From the NCBI GenBank assembly GCA_964017235.1, contig OZ024935.1, forward strand, positions 92,999,207-93,063,206: DNA of 64,000 nt, in the 5' to 3' direction. The position numbers were made by a program, and so were the translations under genes. The stretch's first letter is position 1. Every line of letters begins with the position of its first letter. Under the pieces are notes generated by a model. The model saw nothing but the letters and a program-made list of their open reading frames with translations, was not told the DNA's origin and ran no database searches. Origin of the DNA: Sabellastarte sp. h YS-2021 (Eukaryota > Annelida > Polychaeta > Sabellida > Sabellidae). This document shows positions 48,193-59,839 of this stretch, one piece after another.

Positions 48193-48427
48193 TTTAGATT
48201 TATTTTTTTGTTTTATGCCATGTTCAACAGCCAGGGTCATATTGTGACAGGTAGTTTACAGGTGGAGGAACCAGTGCATACTAGTTGGTCAAGATTCTGC
48301 ACTGTAAACCACCGGGCATCGGCAAGTAACTACCAACTTTTGAACATGAAGTGCCCGGGCTGAGCTTCAAACAGGCGACCCCAGAGGTTGCAGGTGAGCA
48401 CTGTAATCGCTACACCATCAAGCCCCC
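48193..48427 (-). mobile_element. SINE subfamily 2
   Basis: Complete minus-strand copy with an exact 14 bp target duplication ATATTCATTCTGGA (48179-48192 and 48428-48441). The central domain is shared with subfamily 1 (GTTTACAGTGCAGAATCTTG, ATGCACTGGTTCCTCC read on minus). The head (GGGGGCTTGATGGTGTAGCG) and the tail (GCTGTTGAACATGGCATAAA) differ. Confidence 0.92.
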
Positions 48428-48549
48428 ATATTCATTCTGGAATAGAAAAGAATGTATAAATAAGGATGTCATGGTCTGGTTGAGTACAAAGTAGAAAGTC
48501 AGCAGTATGTGCTTACAGTGTTCATATAAATAACAATTCTAATACTCTC

Positions 48550-48960
48550 CTCCAAGGAAGTTATACTGTTGTTGATGTGCTTTTTTCGTTTATCTGTTTG
48601 CAAAATAACTGAAAAAGTTATGGATGGATGTTTGATGAAATTTACAGGAAATGTCTACAGTAGGACAAGGAACAGATGGTTAAATTTTGGTGGTGATCCG
48701 AGTAATCATCTGGATCCAAACATTTTGCCAATTAACAAGAGTACTCGGAGGGGGAGCTGAGTGCAGACTTTGCAAAATTTTGCACATGATTGGAGGAGAG
48801 CATTACTCCAAAATCAAGGATACTAACCCGATCATGCCCAAATTTGATTTAGTTCTTCCTTGTAACAGTTCTGATGCTCCACCAAAATTTTATTAACATA
48901 CAAACATACCGACTGACCACCATACTTTCAAATATTTCGAAGTAACAAACTTACAAACAA
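48550..48960. repeat. ancient interspersed repeat (GTGATCCGAGTAATCATCTG family)
   Basis: CAAGGAAGTTATACTGTTG, TAACTGAAAAAGTTATGGAT, GGATGTTTGATGAAATTTAC, AATTTTGGTGGTGATCCG and AGTACTCGGAGG appear in order, as in the copies at 2640-2935 and 59160-59680. A non-coding, MITE-like old family. Confidence 0.55.
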
Positions 48961-49155
48961 ATCACAAAAAACAGAACGAGAATTGATACCGATCACGTAT
49001 GACATAAATATTATGACTTATGATCTCTGTCATGATCTCATGATTCGAATTTGGAGTTGAACTTGGTGACCATTTTATATCATTGTACTCATAAGCAAAC
49101 TGGGCAGTGTTTGGCCTTGGTGTAGGTAGACACTCTCTGAGTACTCTTATTATAA

Positions 49156-49387
49156 TTAATTAATTATTTGGGTTTTACGTCGCTTTCAACACTGTACAGG
49201 TCATATCACGACGGGTAGTTGGAAGGGCAGAGGAAACCAGTACATATAGTTCACTAGGGTTCTGTACTGTAAACTGCCGACCAACGGCAAGCAACTACCA
49301 GCTTTCCCACTTACGGCCATGACGGGGATCGAACCCCGGCCGCAGAGGTGGGAGGCGAGAGTGTTACCACTCTGCCACCGTGGCCCC
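49156..49387 (-). mobile_element. SINE subfamily 1, young copy
   Basis: Complete minus-strand copy with an exact 14 bp target duplication TACTCTTATTATAA (49142-49155 and 49388-49401). It is nearly identical to the copy at 7862-8100, including ACGGCCATGACGGGGATCGA in the head region. The two belong to one recent sub-branch. Confidence 0.95.
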
Positions 49388-49401
49388 TACTCTTATTATA
49401 A

Positions 49402-50706
49402 ATATTGTGATTTAAGGCAAATGCGTTGTAATTTCTTTTTAAATTACTAAACTCGTTCTAGTTGGTTGTACAAAAAGAGATTTGGGGTCCTCATTGGCCC
49501 AGTGGTCAGCATGTTTTGGAAAACATAGGCTGTCACCACTGTCTTTGTTAGACTCCCGCTAATAGCAATACTAAGTGAACTGTCTCCACATGACCCTGAC
49601 TGGTGAATGGAATGTGAAATCCTGAAAACTTATAAATCATATTTGTGTAAAATAAACCCCACCATAATTTATACATAAAAACACAAATAAGGCTTTTTTT
49701 CTTCAACTTGTGAAAATGTACCTTGCCACTCAGCTTAAGTTGGCTTCCAAAAATTAGCAATCCCTTTTATTTTTCAATTCTTTATTTTGGTGAAGATTCC
49801 AGTTACAATTCAAATGACTATACATTGTTCTATACAACTTCATTTAATTGATTGGGATTTTTTTGTGTTCTTTATCCACTCTGATGATATGACATGATGT
49901 AAACATGCAAGATGCATTCCCAGTGTTTTGTTAGTATATTTGTATTCAACATTATTTAATTTTACCTAGTTTATGAAAGATAACAAGCTAAGTTATATAT
50001 TTATCATTCAAAGATGACAACAGTGTCTGTTTCACAAGAGTCTTCAAGTTGGGGAAGTTTGAAGACATTTGACCTGACTAAATTCTATAGTGGAACTGGC
50101 TTTAAATTTAAATTCAATCATTGACTTTGCTGCATTGTGAAATCTCCCAAGCCTAAGACTACAGATATAGCTTAAGTTTAAAAAAAAGAGAAACTAAAAC
50201 TGGTATAAACCCCAGGATCACCACTTTTAACATTTTTATAAATTGATACTTTTAATATTGTATCCAGTTTTGGGTGTGGTTATATCTTTCATTGTCTTAT
50301 GGCAAAAAATGTTCTGTAAAAATTCTTTAAAAATGAAAGGTGAAATTATCTAGCCATTTCATAAATATTGCCAAATTACTACTTAGCACAAAGCTTGTAC
50401 CCAAATAAAATCACAAGATCCGTTTATATTGAATTAGAATTTATTTATCTTTTATTTAATGTTTATTCTCTTGTTCAGTTTAGGTAAAAGTAAAAATTCT
50501 TAATAAATATCCTTACAGAAAGACATTTAGTAATAGCCTTTTTAAATAAGCACAGCAAATTCTGGTTTCTTTGATCTCCCAAAGGTTCTGCACACCAAAC
50601 ATAAGAAGATTTGGCAATTCCAATAAAAAGTGTCCCTAAAGGCTTGTAAAAATACATTGTATAATACTAAAGTGATTCACCAAAATGGTTAATTCTCTAT
50701 TTCCAA
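49402..50706. other. intergenic / upstream intron of the 50.7 kb BTB gene
   Basis: No exon is recognised. The 110 bp before 50709 are homologous to the intron end before 36358. About 50100-50200 resembles 15240-15350. Confidence 0.4.
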
Positions 50707-50710
50707 TTGA

Positions 50711-51309
50711 GCAGCTCAGCTGAACAGCCAGATGCCACTGAAGTAGATCAGATGGCAACACCATCACCTGAAATTCCACAGCAATCACCTGCAATAGTAG
50801 AATATGCAGATATTGAATTTGAAGTGGAAGGTAAAACAGTTGGAGCCAATAAAGCATCACTTTGCATGGTTTCACCAGTTTTTAAAACAATGCTGGAAGG
50901 TAAATTCAAGGAAGCTGGATTATCCAAGATTCCTTTACCGGAGAAGAGTTATGATGCTTTTGTATATTTCATTGAGATCACTCATTTGCATAAAAATATT
51001 ACCTCTAACAATGTGTATGATGTATTGCCAATCATGCATGAATACGGCTGCAAAATGCTGCTGAAGAAGTGTGAGGCAGTCTTGATGAATGAACCAGTGT
51101 CTCTGAAACTGTATTATTTAGCAGATATCTATGGCTTTAAAAAGCTGTACAGTAAATCTCTGAAAGATTTGCAAGGTACAAACTACTTCAAAGTAAGAAA
51201 AAAATATCCAAATGCATACAAATCTCTGAATGATCGAGCAAAGATCGATTACCTTGAAGCAATGCTAGAATCACTCGAAACAAAACAATGGAAGTTGTGG
51301 AATGATTAG
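50711..51309 (+). CDS. BTB/POZ domain protein, terminal exon (paralogue of 36.4 kb)
   Basis: About 198 residues in one exon ending at TAG (51309). The acceptor is CCAATTGAG before CAGCTCAGC; as at 36.4 kb the first base completes a split codon, so a small upstream exon is expected. The BTB domain reads VEYADIEFEVEGKTVGANK, LCMVSPVFKTMLEGKFKEA, IPLPEKSYDAFVYFIEITH. Helices follow (MHEYGCKMLLKKCEAVLM, YGFKKLYSKSLKDLQ), then a short coil DRAKIDYLEAMLESLE and a brief tail. It is very similar to the 36.4 kb exon throughout, so this is a local duplication about 14 kb apart in the same orientation. The frame is open. Its partner protein is unknown. Confidence 0.85.
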
Positions 51310-53412
51310 CTTTAGGAATTCAGGTGTGGAAGTAATTGTCAAGTCTATAAATGAGGTAGTCACGGCAAGCTTTGCAGATGTATCTGCTGTGCAACTTACA
51401 ATTTCCAAATATTCTCAATTTTGAGCCTTAGTTAATTAATATTGTGTTTTTATTCCTTTCGACCAAGTGATTCGGTCCCATCAGAGATTGATGTTCAAAA
51501 GCAAACCTAGCCCTTCTGAGGTACTAAAAGTATGCCAAAAGTGGTTGGTTGCTGGTTTTGTAAACCAAATGTATGCAATACTGTTTTTTTCTGAAATCTG
51601 GTTAAGAGTTTGCATTTGTTATAAGGTAACATGCTACATATTGCATGTATACATTTGTTACATGTATACATGAAATGTTGTATGTAGGTATTGTTGCATA
51701 TAAACAGTATTGTTCGTTCGTCACATGATTTCAGAAAGGTGAGTATGTTCAGGCATATACTCTATAAGTAGTGGGGCATAATTAGTCAAACTGAAAAAGT
51801 TGGTCCCCTAAGTTGATTATTTGATGGGACTGAACCTGATACAGTGTGAGTTATGGGAGTAAGAAGTACACCAGAGAGATAAATTGGTTCATTGGAAATA
51901 AAAGCCTGTTGTACTTAAAGTGTTATATTAATGTGTAACTGAAATGAAACACTCTGGTATATGTTTCAATGATTTATGTAGTTTCAATTTAAGTGTGTCG
52001 TAAATTTTGGTATGACTGAGTTTTGTTGTTTTTCTTTCAAAATATACTTGGAACTATACTCCAGTACAAAATATAACATATGGGTGACTTTACTGGTCCT
52101 TTGGAATTTGGTTGATTAAACTTATTGGAGTAAATCCTCAAAGTCATTGGCTGCTGTCATAAATTCCTTCTCCGATTATGATAAATGGCGGTCATCCTCT
52201 AAGGTGTTGAATTTTTCAGGCAGTCAATTTCATCTAGACCTCTTGTCACGACATCCATTGGTCATGGAGGGGCTTGGTTTGTCAAGACTCACTGTTTGGT
52301 CTGGGATGCGTTTAAAAAGAGTAGAAATCTTTGGATGGTTACTTTTATAAGACTCAGTGAGTTAGTTCTTACCTGGTTTTCCCAAGGTGCCCTACACGGG
52401 AAGTATTGGTGCTTCCTCTTCTATAATTTTCTTTACTTATTGGCAAGGCTATGGGTGGGAGGCCTGCACTTAGGGTTTGGATGATTATTGTGTTTTTATT
52501 CTCTAAATAGAAAATCATCATGTCCTTTTCCATGTTGAAGTGGTGGGATTCAAAGTTTGTTCCTTATCCAACCAGATCTTGGGTTTTGTTTATTTTATCC
52601 TTCCCGTTAAGATATTGCCTTCTGCGGGCATGCATGGTTTCTTGCATTTAGTAGGTTGAAGTTTGTGGGGCACCTTCCCAATGATAATTCTAAACCCCTC
52701 TGTATTGGCAGTAAAGTCTACTGGTGAGCATGTCTTGTGTTCCTTGAAAAGTTGGTGGAGGTCATTAGTATTAGTGCTTTTAGTATTGGGAATGAGATAC
52801 AGTTTGCTGATGACATTTGGTCGGGTGCTGACGAAGGTTATCCCGGTCTCTTATAAAACTTTGGACAGTATTTTTATTGATAATTGTTTTTTGTATATGA
52901 GCACTTTGTATATGTCTCAAAAGAATTGAATGGTTTTTATAAATTTTACCCCAAGAGCTACAAATCTGATTGCAGTCTTTATTAGCATCCATTATTAAAT
53001 TAGATACAAAAATCACTATCACTACTTTGATTTGCTCTAGTGTCTTAGATACAATTTAAATGTACTAAGAGAATGCCTCTGTGAAGTAATTTCATCTTTG
53101 TAACATAGCTATGGTAATTTTGTCATTAATATAGACCCATCCAAAGGAACATTCCCAGTCAGTGGAAAAACCAAAACCATATTGAGACACTCCTGTCAGT
53201 AGACATTTCTTGAGGAAAGACCACACTCTAAAGCACATGCAATTCCACATTATAGAATGGTGCAAGGATAAACCATGCAACCTTAGGAAAGAAAGGGTAC
53301 TTTTGGATTTGGAAAACAAAAAAAATTAAAAACTTAGGAATCAACCAAATGCTATGATTTAACCCCAATCATCCTCTTGGTGTCTGTATGAACTGATCCT
53401 TTTTTTCTATAT
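51310..53412. other. intergenic, no firm gene
   Basis: Short frames at 52.1-52.9 kb contain RT-like words but are not convincing. A TTTGTTACATGTATACATG repeat lies at 51640-51680. TCGGTCCCATCAGAG (51472) and its inverted near-copy TTGATGGGACTGAAC (51820) bracket about 350 bp and may mark a small MITE. Confidence 0.3.
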
Positions 53413-54862
53413 AATTAGGCATTTTCAAAATGCTTAAAGATTTCAGGCATTTCACAAATTCCCTGCTTCACTTGTAAAATGCCTAAAATATTCAGGCATT
53501 TTATGCAATGCCTGGGTTCAAAAGGCAAGGCATTTTGCAAAATGCTTAAAACTTGGTGATCCAAACATTTTGGCCTGTCTTCTGTTACTGCAGGTTCTTG
53601 ATCAGCTTGTCGGAAGTGGTGTAGGCACATCGTCAAATAATGGCACAAGTACCTGAGTGGGTGTTGTTATTTATTCAGATGGCTATGGCTCATTTTTCAC
53701 TGTTTGCTCCTCTGTAGGAGTGAATGGTCGCTCTAGTACAGACAAGAAGTCTGATCATCTGTCCACAGATACTCAATAATCTCTTGCTGTAACTTGTTAT
53801 TAATCCGACCACGGCTTCTATAAAAAAATGCATCATAAGGAGAATCACTGCATGGAACCACTGTTCTTATAATTATGGACAAGAAGCTCTAGTACAGACC
53901 AGAAGTCTGATCTTCTGTCCACAGATACTCAATAATCTCTTGTTGTAACTTGTTATTAATCCGACCACGGCATCATAAGGATAATTACTACATGAAAACA
54001 CTGTTCTTATAATTTTGGACAGACAAAAGTCCAAGAAACCAGCCCATTTGTATAAACTTGCAAACATTACAGAAGTTGAAATTCAGATTAAAATGCATAC
54101 AGAACAGATCCATGTCTACCTACCTTTTATAATCTGTCACGCTAGGCTTAATTCTTTATATCTGTAGCTAATTGGATTGCAGATAAAAGCTAAATGCCTT
54201 CCCTCAAAGTAATTGTGTTAATGAGGAACCCTGTTTTATATTTCTTAAATTTCAATTAATTCTGTTAAAGCTTACATGGTTTGTCTATTTCAAGGGATTA
54301 TTTCAATGAGTACCCCTGCTCTGATTAATATTACAGTACAATTACTTCAAATCAAAGATTGTATGTTTTCTCTAGTTAAATATATTTTTTATGAGAAACT
54401 TTATAACTCATCAAAACCTAGTCAATTAAGATAAAGACTAAAATGGCTTGTCTATAGTAAGGTATTATTTCAATAACAACACCTGCTTTAATTGAAGAAA
54501 TGATCCTGACATCTTCTAAATGTTCTCTACTAATTATCACCCAAACTAAAAATATATATTCAATAACTACTCATTTGAAACATTTCTTTCATATAATTAC
54601 ATGTTATATATCATAGAACTTAAAATTCCATCAACGATAAAACTCTTCCAACATCTAGACAGATTCTGTTTACAGATGGATAAACACCAAAAAGTGTACT
54701 TAGGAATACATATTTCATAATTTGTTTAAAATACCCCAGGCAGGTTGTATAATAAAGATGGTCAAATTTTAGGCATTTTACAAAATGCATGTTAATTTTA
54801 GGTATTTTAGGGATTTCTCAAAATGCCTGGAATTTTAGACATTTCATATAATGCCTAATTGC
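53413..54862. mobile_element. DNA element with repeated GGCATTTT/AAAATGCC ends
   Basis: The left end reads AATTAGGCATTTTCAAAATG, CTTAAAGATTTCAGGCATTT. The right end inverted reads AATTAGGCATTATATGAAAT, GTCTAAAATTCCAGGCATTT. Several further AAAATGCCT words lie just inside each end. In the interior a segment of about 75 bp (AGAAGTCTGATCTTCTGTCC, AATCCGACCACGGC) is repeated at 53745-53815 and 53902-53970. No transposase is seen. Confidence 0.65.
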
Positions 54863-55184
54863 ATAGTTTGCCTTTAACCTATTTATATTTATTTGGCCAG
54901 TCTGCTATTTTCTGATGACAATTCAGTCTTGGTTTCAAAATATCTTGCTTGCTCTTGTTGGCAGAATTAAGTTTTATTTTATGCTTTGTTTTGTGTGTCT
55001 TGTTTACAATTAATTTACTTTGTAATTAGAAATTCTAATTTTAAGTACATTATTATGTTGCTATTCAAAAAAGTAAAACATCATTTATTAGACATACACA
55101 TTAAATATATCATTCATGAGGTTAATACTGAGGCCATTCACTCGTATAATATTAACACTGCTTTCTACTCGCTCAAAATACCAT
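54863..55184. other. intergenic, nothing recognised
   Basis: AT-rich, no supported feature. Confidence 0.3.
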
Positions 55185-55640
55185 CACCTTGATTTGAACT
55201 TTGACCTTGCTATAGTGGCCCGGACCTTTTTAAATCTGGAAAGCACATGGCGCAGGAACTTGATACTTTGTAGTAGCATTACTTGGGGTATGCAGGAGTG
55301 CATGGCTTTATCTTGATTTAACCTTTGACTTTTCCATGGTGACTCTGGCCTCTTAAGTTTTGTCCAGGCTGCATACCGGAAAACTTAAGGTGAAGGAAAT
55401 TGATACTTGACAGGAATATTGGCTGGGATATATAAGTGTGTGACACCATGTTGTAACCTTGATTTAACCTATGACCTAACGGTAGTGTCGAGCTACAAAA
55501 TCTTGTCTTATCTCCAAAACTACCAGATGTAGGAATTCTATACTCGAAAGGGACAATGGTTGGAGGATAAAGGTGTGCCACTTGTTGGTGTGATTTTGAT
55601 TTGACCTTTGACCTCAGTGAAGTGATCTTGAGCATTGTAG
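55185..55640. repeat. degenerate tandem array of about 130 bp units
   Basis: About three and a half units, each beginning TTGATTTRACCTTTGACCT and containing GGAACTTGATACTTTG-like and GTGTGCCACTTGTTGG-like text. Units are diverged (about 55188, 55312, 55455, 55587). Confidence 0.7.
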
Positions 55641-55857
55641 CTCAATATCTGCTATACAATTAATAAATAGATCCTTAGATTGTTATCTGTTTCAGCTACA
55701 TAGCTTTTAAGTTTGAACAATCTGTTCCTAAAGACAACTTATCTGTGTACCTTTTTCTATATTACTTGGAAGTATGTAACTTAGCCATTGAAAGAATATA
55801 TTTAATCTCACTAACCTCAGCTTGGCATTTACTTATTAGTTTGTATTTCAGAGTCTG

Positions 55858-56525
55858 TAATAATAATAATGATAGTAGGATTTATAGAGCGCAAAACTGT
55901 TACAAATCCTCTAATGTGCTGAAGTCCAAGAAGGGACAGTCCAGGGACAGGCATGGGTCAACATCTAAAAAGCGGCCGCCGGGGTATAACTACGGTTGGG
56001 GGGGGGGGGGGGGGGGGGGGGGGTATGCCAGCCTAAACAAGTGAGTCTTCAGCTGGCTTCTGAAACCATCTATTGTTTGCTGAGATCTAACAGTATGTGG
56101 CAGCTTTTTCTATTCAGCTGGTGCAAGTACTGCAAAGCCACGAATGCCTATGTGCTTCTTCAGGCAGATTGAGGAGACAGATAGCCTGTTGCCGTGAGTG
56201 AGACTGCTCAGTCTTATTAAAGCTGAAAAATATAGGGGCTGTGAAAGATTAATAGCCTTGAATACCAAAAGATTATACTTAAAGAGGATGCGATGTCTTA
56301 AGATGATGCGGCAAAGAGCATTCGGGACTGTCTGTAGTTTGGCTATGTTGGACTTGCTTACCCCATAGATTAAAGAGTTACAGTAGTCTAGACGACAACT
56401 GACCATAGCATTTGCCAGAAGTATTGCAGTCTCAACATCAAGGAATTTGCGAATTTGTTGGAAATCATGAAGATGGTAGTAACATGCTCGGCAAACCTTG
56501 GCGACATGATTGTCAGTGATGATAT
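55858..56525 (-). mobile_element. 5'-truncated LINE (CR1/L2-like), 3' end
   Basis: On the minus strand the C-terminal part of a LINE reverse transcriptase is readable: ACYYHLHDFQQIRKFLDVET, AILLANAMVSCRLDYCNSL, IYGVSKSNIAKLQ, KYNLLVFKAINLSQPLYFS, and an end GIRGFAVLAPAE. These match the 'SRLDYCNSLL…KLQ…NAAARL' tail of CR1/L2-type elements. A stretch corresponding to the usual HWLPV motif is missing. The 3' UTR ends GCGCTCTATAAATCC followed by an ATT microsatellite at 55858-55872, the usual kind of tail for this clade. A 26-base G run on the plus strand (55998-56023) lies in the UTR. Dead copy. Confidence 0.8.
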
Positions 56526-56837
56526 AGTAACTAAAATAATGCTAGCCAATTGTCTATATATTATTACATGGTCGATCTTAAGGATTTATGCAGTTTGAGA
56601 ACACTTAAGTCATCTAAATGTTACTGTGTGATAATATGAGATTAACAACACTGCATTAAAGTTACGCCTATTATTTAAAGACACTGTTAAAAACAGTTGT
56701 GTAATTTAAGTAGTAATGAGGATAAAATGCAACTCTGATTCATTCTTTAGAGCCATTCCACTGGCTAGGCTTAACTGCTTAACATGCATGAAGGATCAAA
56801 TTGTAACTTGTGATCTTACTGATGAATGGAACTATTT

Positions 56838-57077
56838 ACATTTATATTTATTTTTTTTTGTTTTACATCATGTTCAACAACCTGGGTCATATTGTGATGC
56901 GTAGTTTATTGGTGGAGGAACCAGTGCATACTAGTTGGTCAAGCTTCTAAACTGCAAACCACCGGGCATTGGCACGTAACTACCAATTTTCCAACATGAA
57001 GCTCCTGGTCGGAGATTCAAACCGGTGACCTTACAGGTTGCAAGAGATCATTCTAACAGCTACACCACTGAGGCCCC
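56838..57077 (-). mobile_element. SINE subfamily 2
   Basis: Minus-strand copy: tail TTTTGTTTTACATCATGTTC, central domain CCAGTGCATACTAGTTGGTC, head ending CACCACTGAGGCCCCC. It matches the 48193 copy with moderate divergence. The target duplication is not clear. Confidence 0.85.
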
Positions 57078-57169
57078 CTCATAAACATGTTAAACACCAT
57101 ATTAAGCAGAGTTATGCATATCAAACATAAAGAAAGCAAGTATATATAGTTCATCTACTATATTAACCT

Positions 57170-57565
57170 AGACCCTTGGACCCGATAGACCATAGTTTTG
57201 AATTAATATGACAACAGAATAGAATCATGACATTGACCTTCCATTAAGAAGGTTATACATATAAGGTCAAGTCTGGGTCACCAATATGACTTAGCTGTTT
57301 GTGAAGATAAATTCTGAATCACTAGTTAACAGTTGCAAGATCACTTTAGCCAAGTCGAAGAATTCCCAAGCCAAGTGAAGTCAGAAATGAGGTACAGGGT
57401 CTGTTGTGAGGTAAAGGTTAAAAGGTCAAGATGAGACAACAAGTCATTCTGCACAGCAGTAGTTTAGCATTATTTTACACATCAGTGAAACAAGATTTTC
57501 GAAATTTTATTGTACATATTAGTCATATATACAATATGTTAGATAAAATTATAAAATTGTAACTG
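57170..57565. repeat. direct duplicate, copy 1 (partner 58090-58495)
   Basis: GACCCGATAGACCATAGTTT, AAGGTCAAGTCTGGGTCACC, ATATGACTTAGCTGTT, AAAAGGTCAAGATGAGACAA and CACATCAGTGAAACAAGAT recur in order about 910 bp downstream. About 400 bp, moderately diverged, no coding potential. Confidence 0.8.
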
Positions 57566-58089
57566 GCCCAACAAATGTGATATACTTCAATTATTGTCAT
57601 AATATAAATGTACCCACATTGTGCTTAATTCTGTACATTTAAAATATAATTGTACACATGTGCAAATACTAGTCATACAAAAGTTGCTCGCACAACTGTG
57701 ATGTGCTTATTGGTATGCAACACTTTAAGTGACCACATGATAGCAGTCATATTCACTGCTGACTGCCACCATAATGCTAATGTACACAATTACATATTTA
57801 TCATCTCACATACTGGTGGAAACAGAGTAAGAAGAAAGCAAGGAGAAGGTGGTGGGCTATTTCAAGGTGTTGTTCCAATGTTAACTCAGGTTCAAATGGT
57901 CAAGCATTAAATTGTGAAAATCAATCAAGCAGCAAGGCCCTATTGGCCAATGGGTGACCTGGATTTCAGACGTGAAATCCCAGAAAAAAGAGTGAACCTA
58001 ATGCAACTTGAGGTATGCAAAATGTTATTATCACTACAACTACTGAAGCAGGCCGCTATCAGGTCTTGATCCCAACAGTTGCTAGACTA

Positions 58090-58495
58090 AGTTAGTGCCT
58101 TCGACCCGATTAGCCATAGTTATGAATTAATCTGAATTAACGGAACTGAATCATGACACTGACCCCCCATTAATAAGGTTATATATTGAGGTCAAGTCTG
58201 GGTAATCAATATGACTTAGCTGTTGGGATGATAAATTTTGAAGCTCTGATCATAAGTTGCAAGAGCACTTCAGCCAAGACGAAGAATTCTCAAGCCAAAT
58301 AAAGTCAGAATTGAACTACAAGGTCAGTTGTAAGGTAAAGGTCAAAAGGTCAAGATGAGCCAACAGATCATTCCACACAACGTAAAGTTAGCAATTTTTA
58401 CACATCAGTGAAACAAGATTTGCGAATTTTATTGTTCATGTTAGGCATACATACAAGATGTTAAGCAGGATAAAATTGTAAAATTGGAACTGGTC
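58090..58495. repeat. direct duplicate, copy 2 (partner 57170-57565)
   Basis: Second copy of the block described at 57170. The spacer between them (57566-58089) has no recognised feature, and what generated the pair is unknown. Confidence 0.8.
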
Positions 58496-59154
58496 CAAAC
58501 CCAATCATCCCAAAAGGTTGCCATCACAGAACACATTTTCTCTACAAGGACAACAGGGGGTGAGTTAGTTTGTAGCTTGTCTTAAAACCTGTGGCTTATA
58601 TTAACCCTTATAAAATAAATCAAAAGGGTTGGCCAGACATGAAACTCCCTTTTTTCTATGCCATTGTCAACATTTTCACAATTTCTATCTATGACTTTTA
58701 AAGTTATTTTCCAAACAGACAAACGTATGCCACCAATTGCATAACATCCTTGGCAGATGTAATTATAGACTATAATACAAAACTTTGATGTTAAGCTACA
58801 CTGCACGAAACATAATTCACAGAAACGTATGAGTAATGTTAATGACAAGTACACGTATTTATCAACTTGTAATTTTCAGGTACTGGACAGGAAGTATTAC
58901 ATCTATCTGTTACAGAGGAGAGAGGTATGGCCATTGTTGCTTTATGAGAAACACACTCGCTTTTGGCCTCCAGGTCTCACGTTTATTTCCTTGCCTTACC
59001 TCAAGTACAAAATTTGTAGATGCTTGCTGGCGCCTAGTGCTTTTTCAATGCATAACCTTGACTAGTATGCATTGCTCTTCTCCATCCCTTTGACCAACTA
59101 TTGTAATACCAGCTGTTAAAGGTTGTTTTAAAGCCCAAACAACCAATCTAGTCA

Positions 59155-59684
59155 ATGTAATCAGTCACTGTACTTGCTATCTCTGAGGGGGATGTATTAT
59201 TTTCATGCCCGTTTGTTTGTTTCCGTGCTTGTTTGATAGCAGGATTACACAAGTACTACTTGTTGAATGTTAATGGAAAATGAGATGGGTCTTGGTCCAA
59301 CTTAGTTTCATTAGATTTTGATGGTGATCTAGACCACTGTTTCAATAACAAAGTAATATAATAGAATCAGGATTTTCCCATTTAGATATTATTATTTGCT
59401 TTGGCCGAGGTCTGCATTAATGTAATCTGCCACTGTACTTGCTATCTCTGAGGGGGATGTATTATTTTCATGCCCGTTTGTTTGTTTCCGTGCTTGTTTG
59501 ATAGCAGGATTACACAAGTACTACTTGTTGAATGTTAATGGAAAATGAGATGGGTCTTGGTCCAACTTAGTTTCATTAGATTTTGATGGTGATCTAGACC
59601 ACTGTTTCAATAACAAAGTAATATAATAGAATCAGGATTTTCCCATTTAGATATTATTATTTGCTTTGGCCGAGGTCTGCATTA
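59155..59684. repeat. 265 bp tandem duplication of an ancient repeat
   Basis: The segment from about 59155 is repeated with an offset of 265 bp (CACTGTACTTGCTATCTCTG at 59166 and 59431) and nearly no differences, so the duplication is recent. The duplicated unit is itself a member of the old family at 2640 and 48550 (GATGGTGATCTAGACCACTG, GGCCGAGGTCTGCATTA). Confidence 0.9.
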
Positions 59685-59839
59685 CTTGAATGCTCCTGTT
59701 CAAATATATTTTTGGCATGGAACCAGAACAAAGAAAACTGTACTTGTTATGAAGAGTTCATTAAATCATGGTTCACATTTACAAATCTATTTTAACCTTT
59801 TTGTGTCAACATAACAAACAATACTGTATGCATCTAGGC

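Noticed and set aside
52140-52930. Possible reverse transcriptase words (GALHGKYWCFLFYN, IQFADDI)
   Set aside because: The spacing between the two words is far too long for a LINE RT, no other motif fits, and the frames are short. Chance similarity is as likely.
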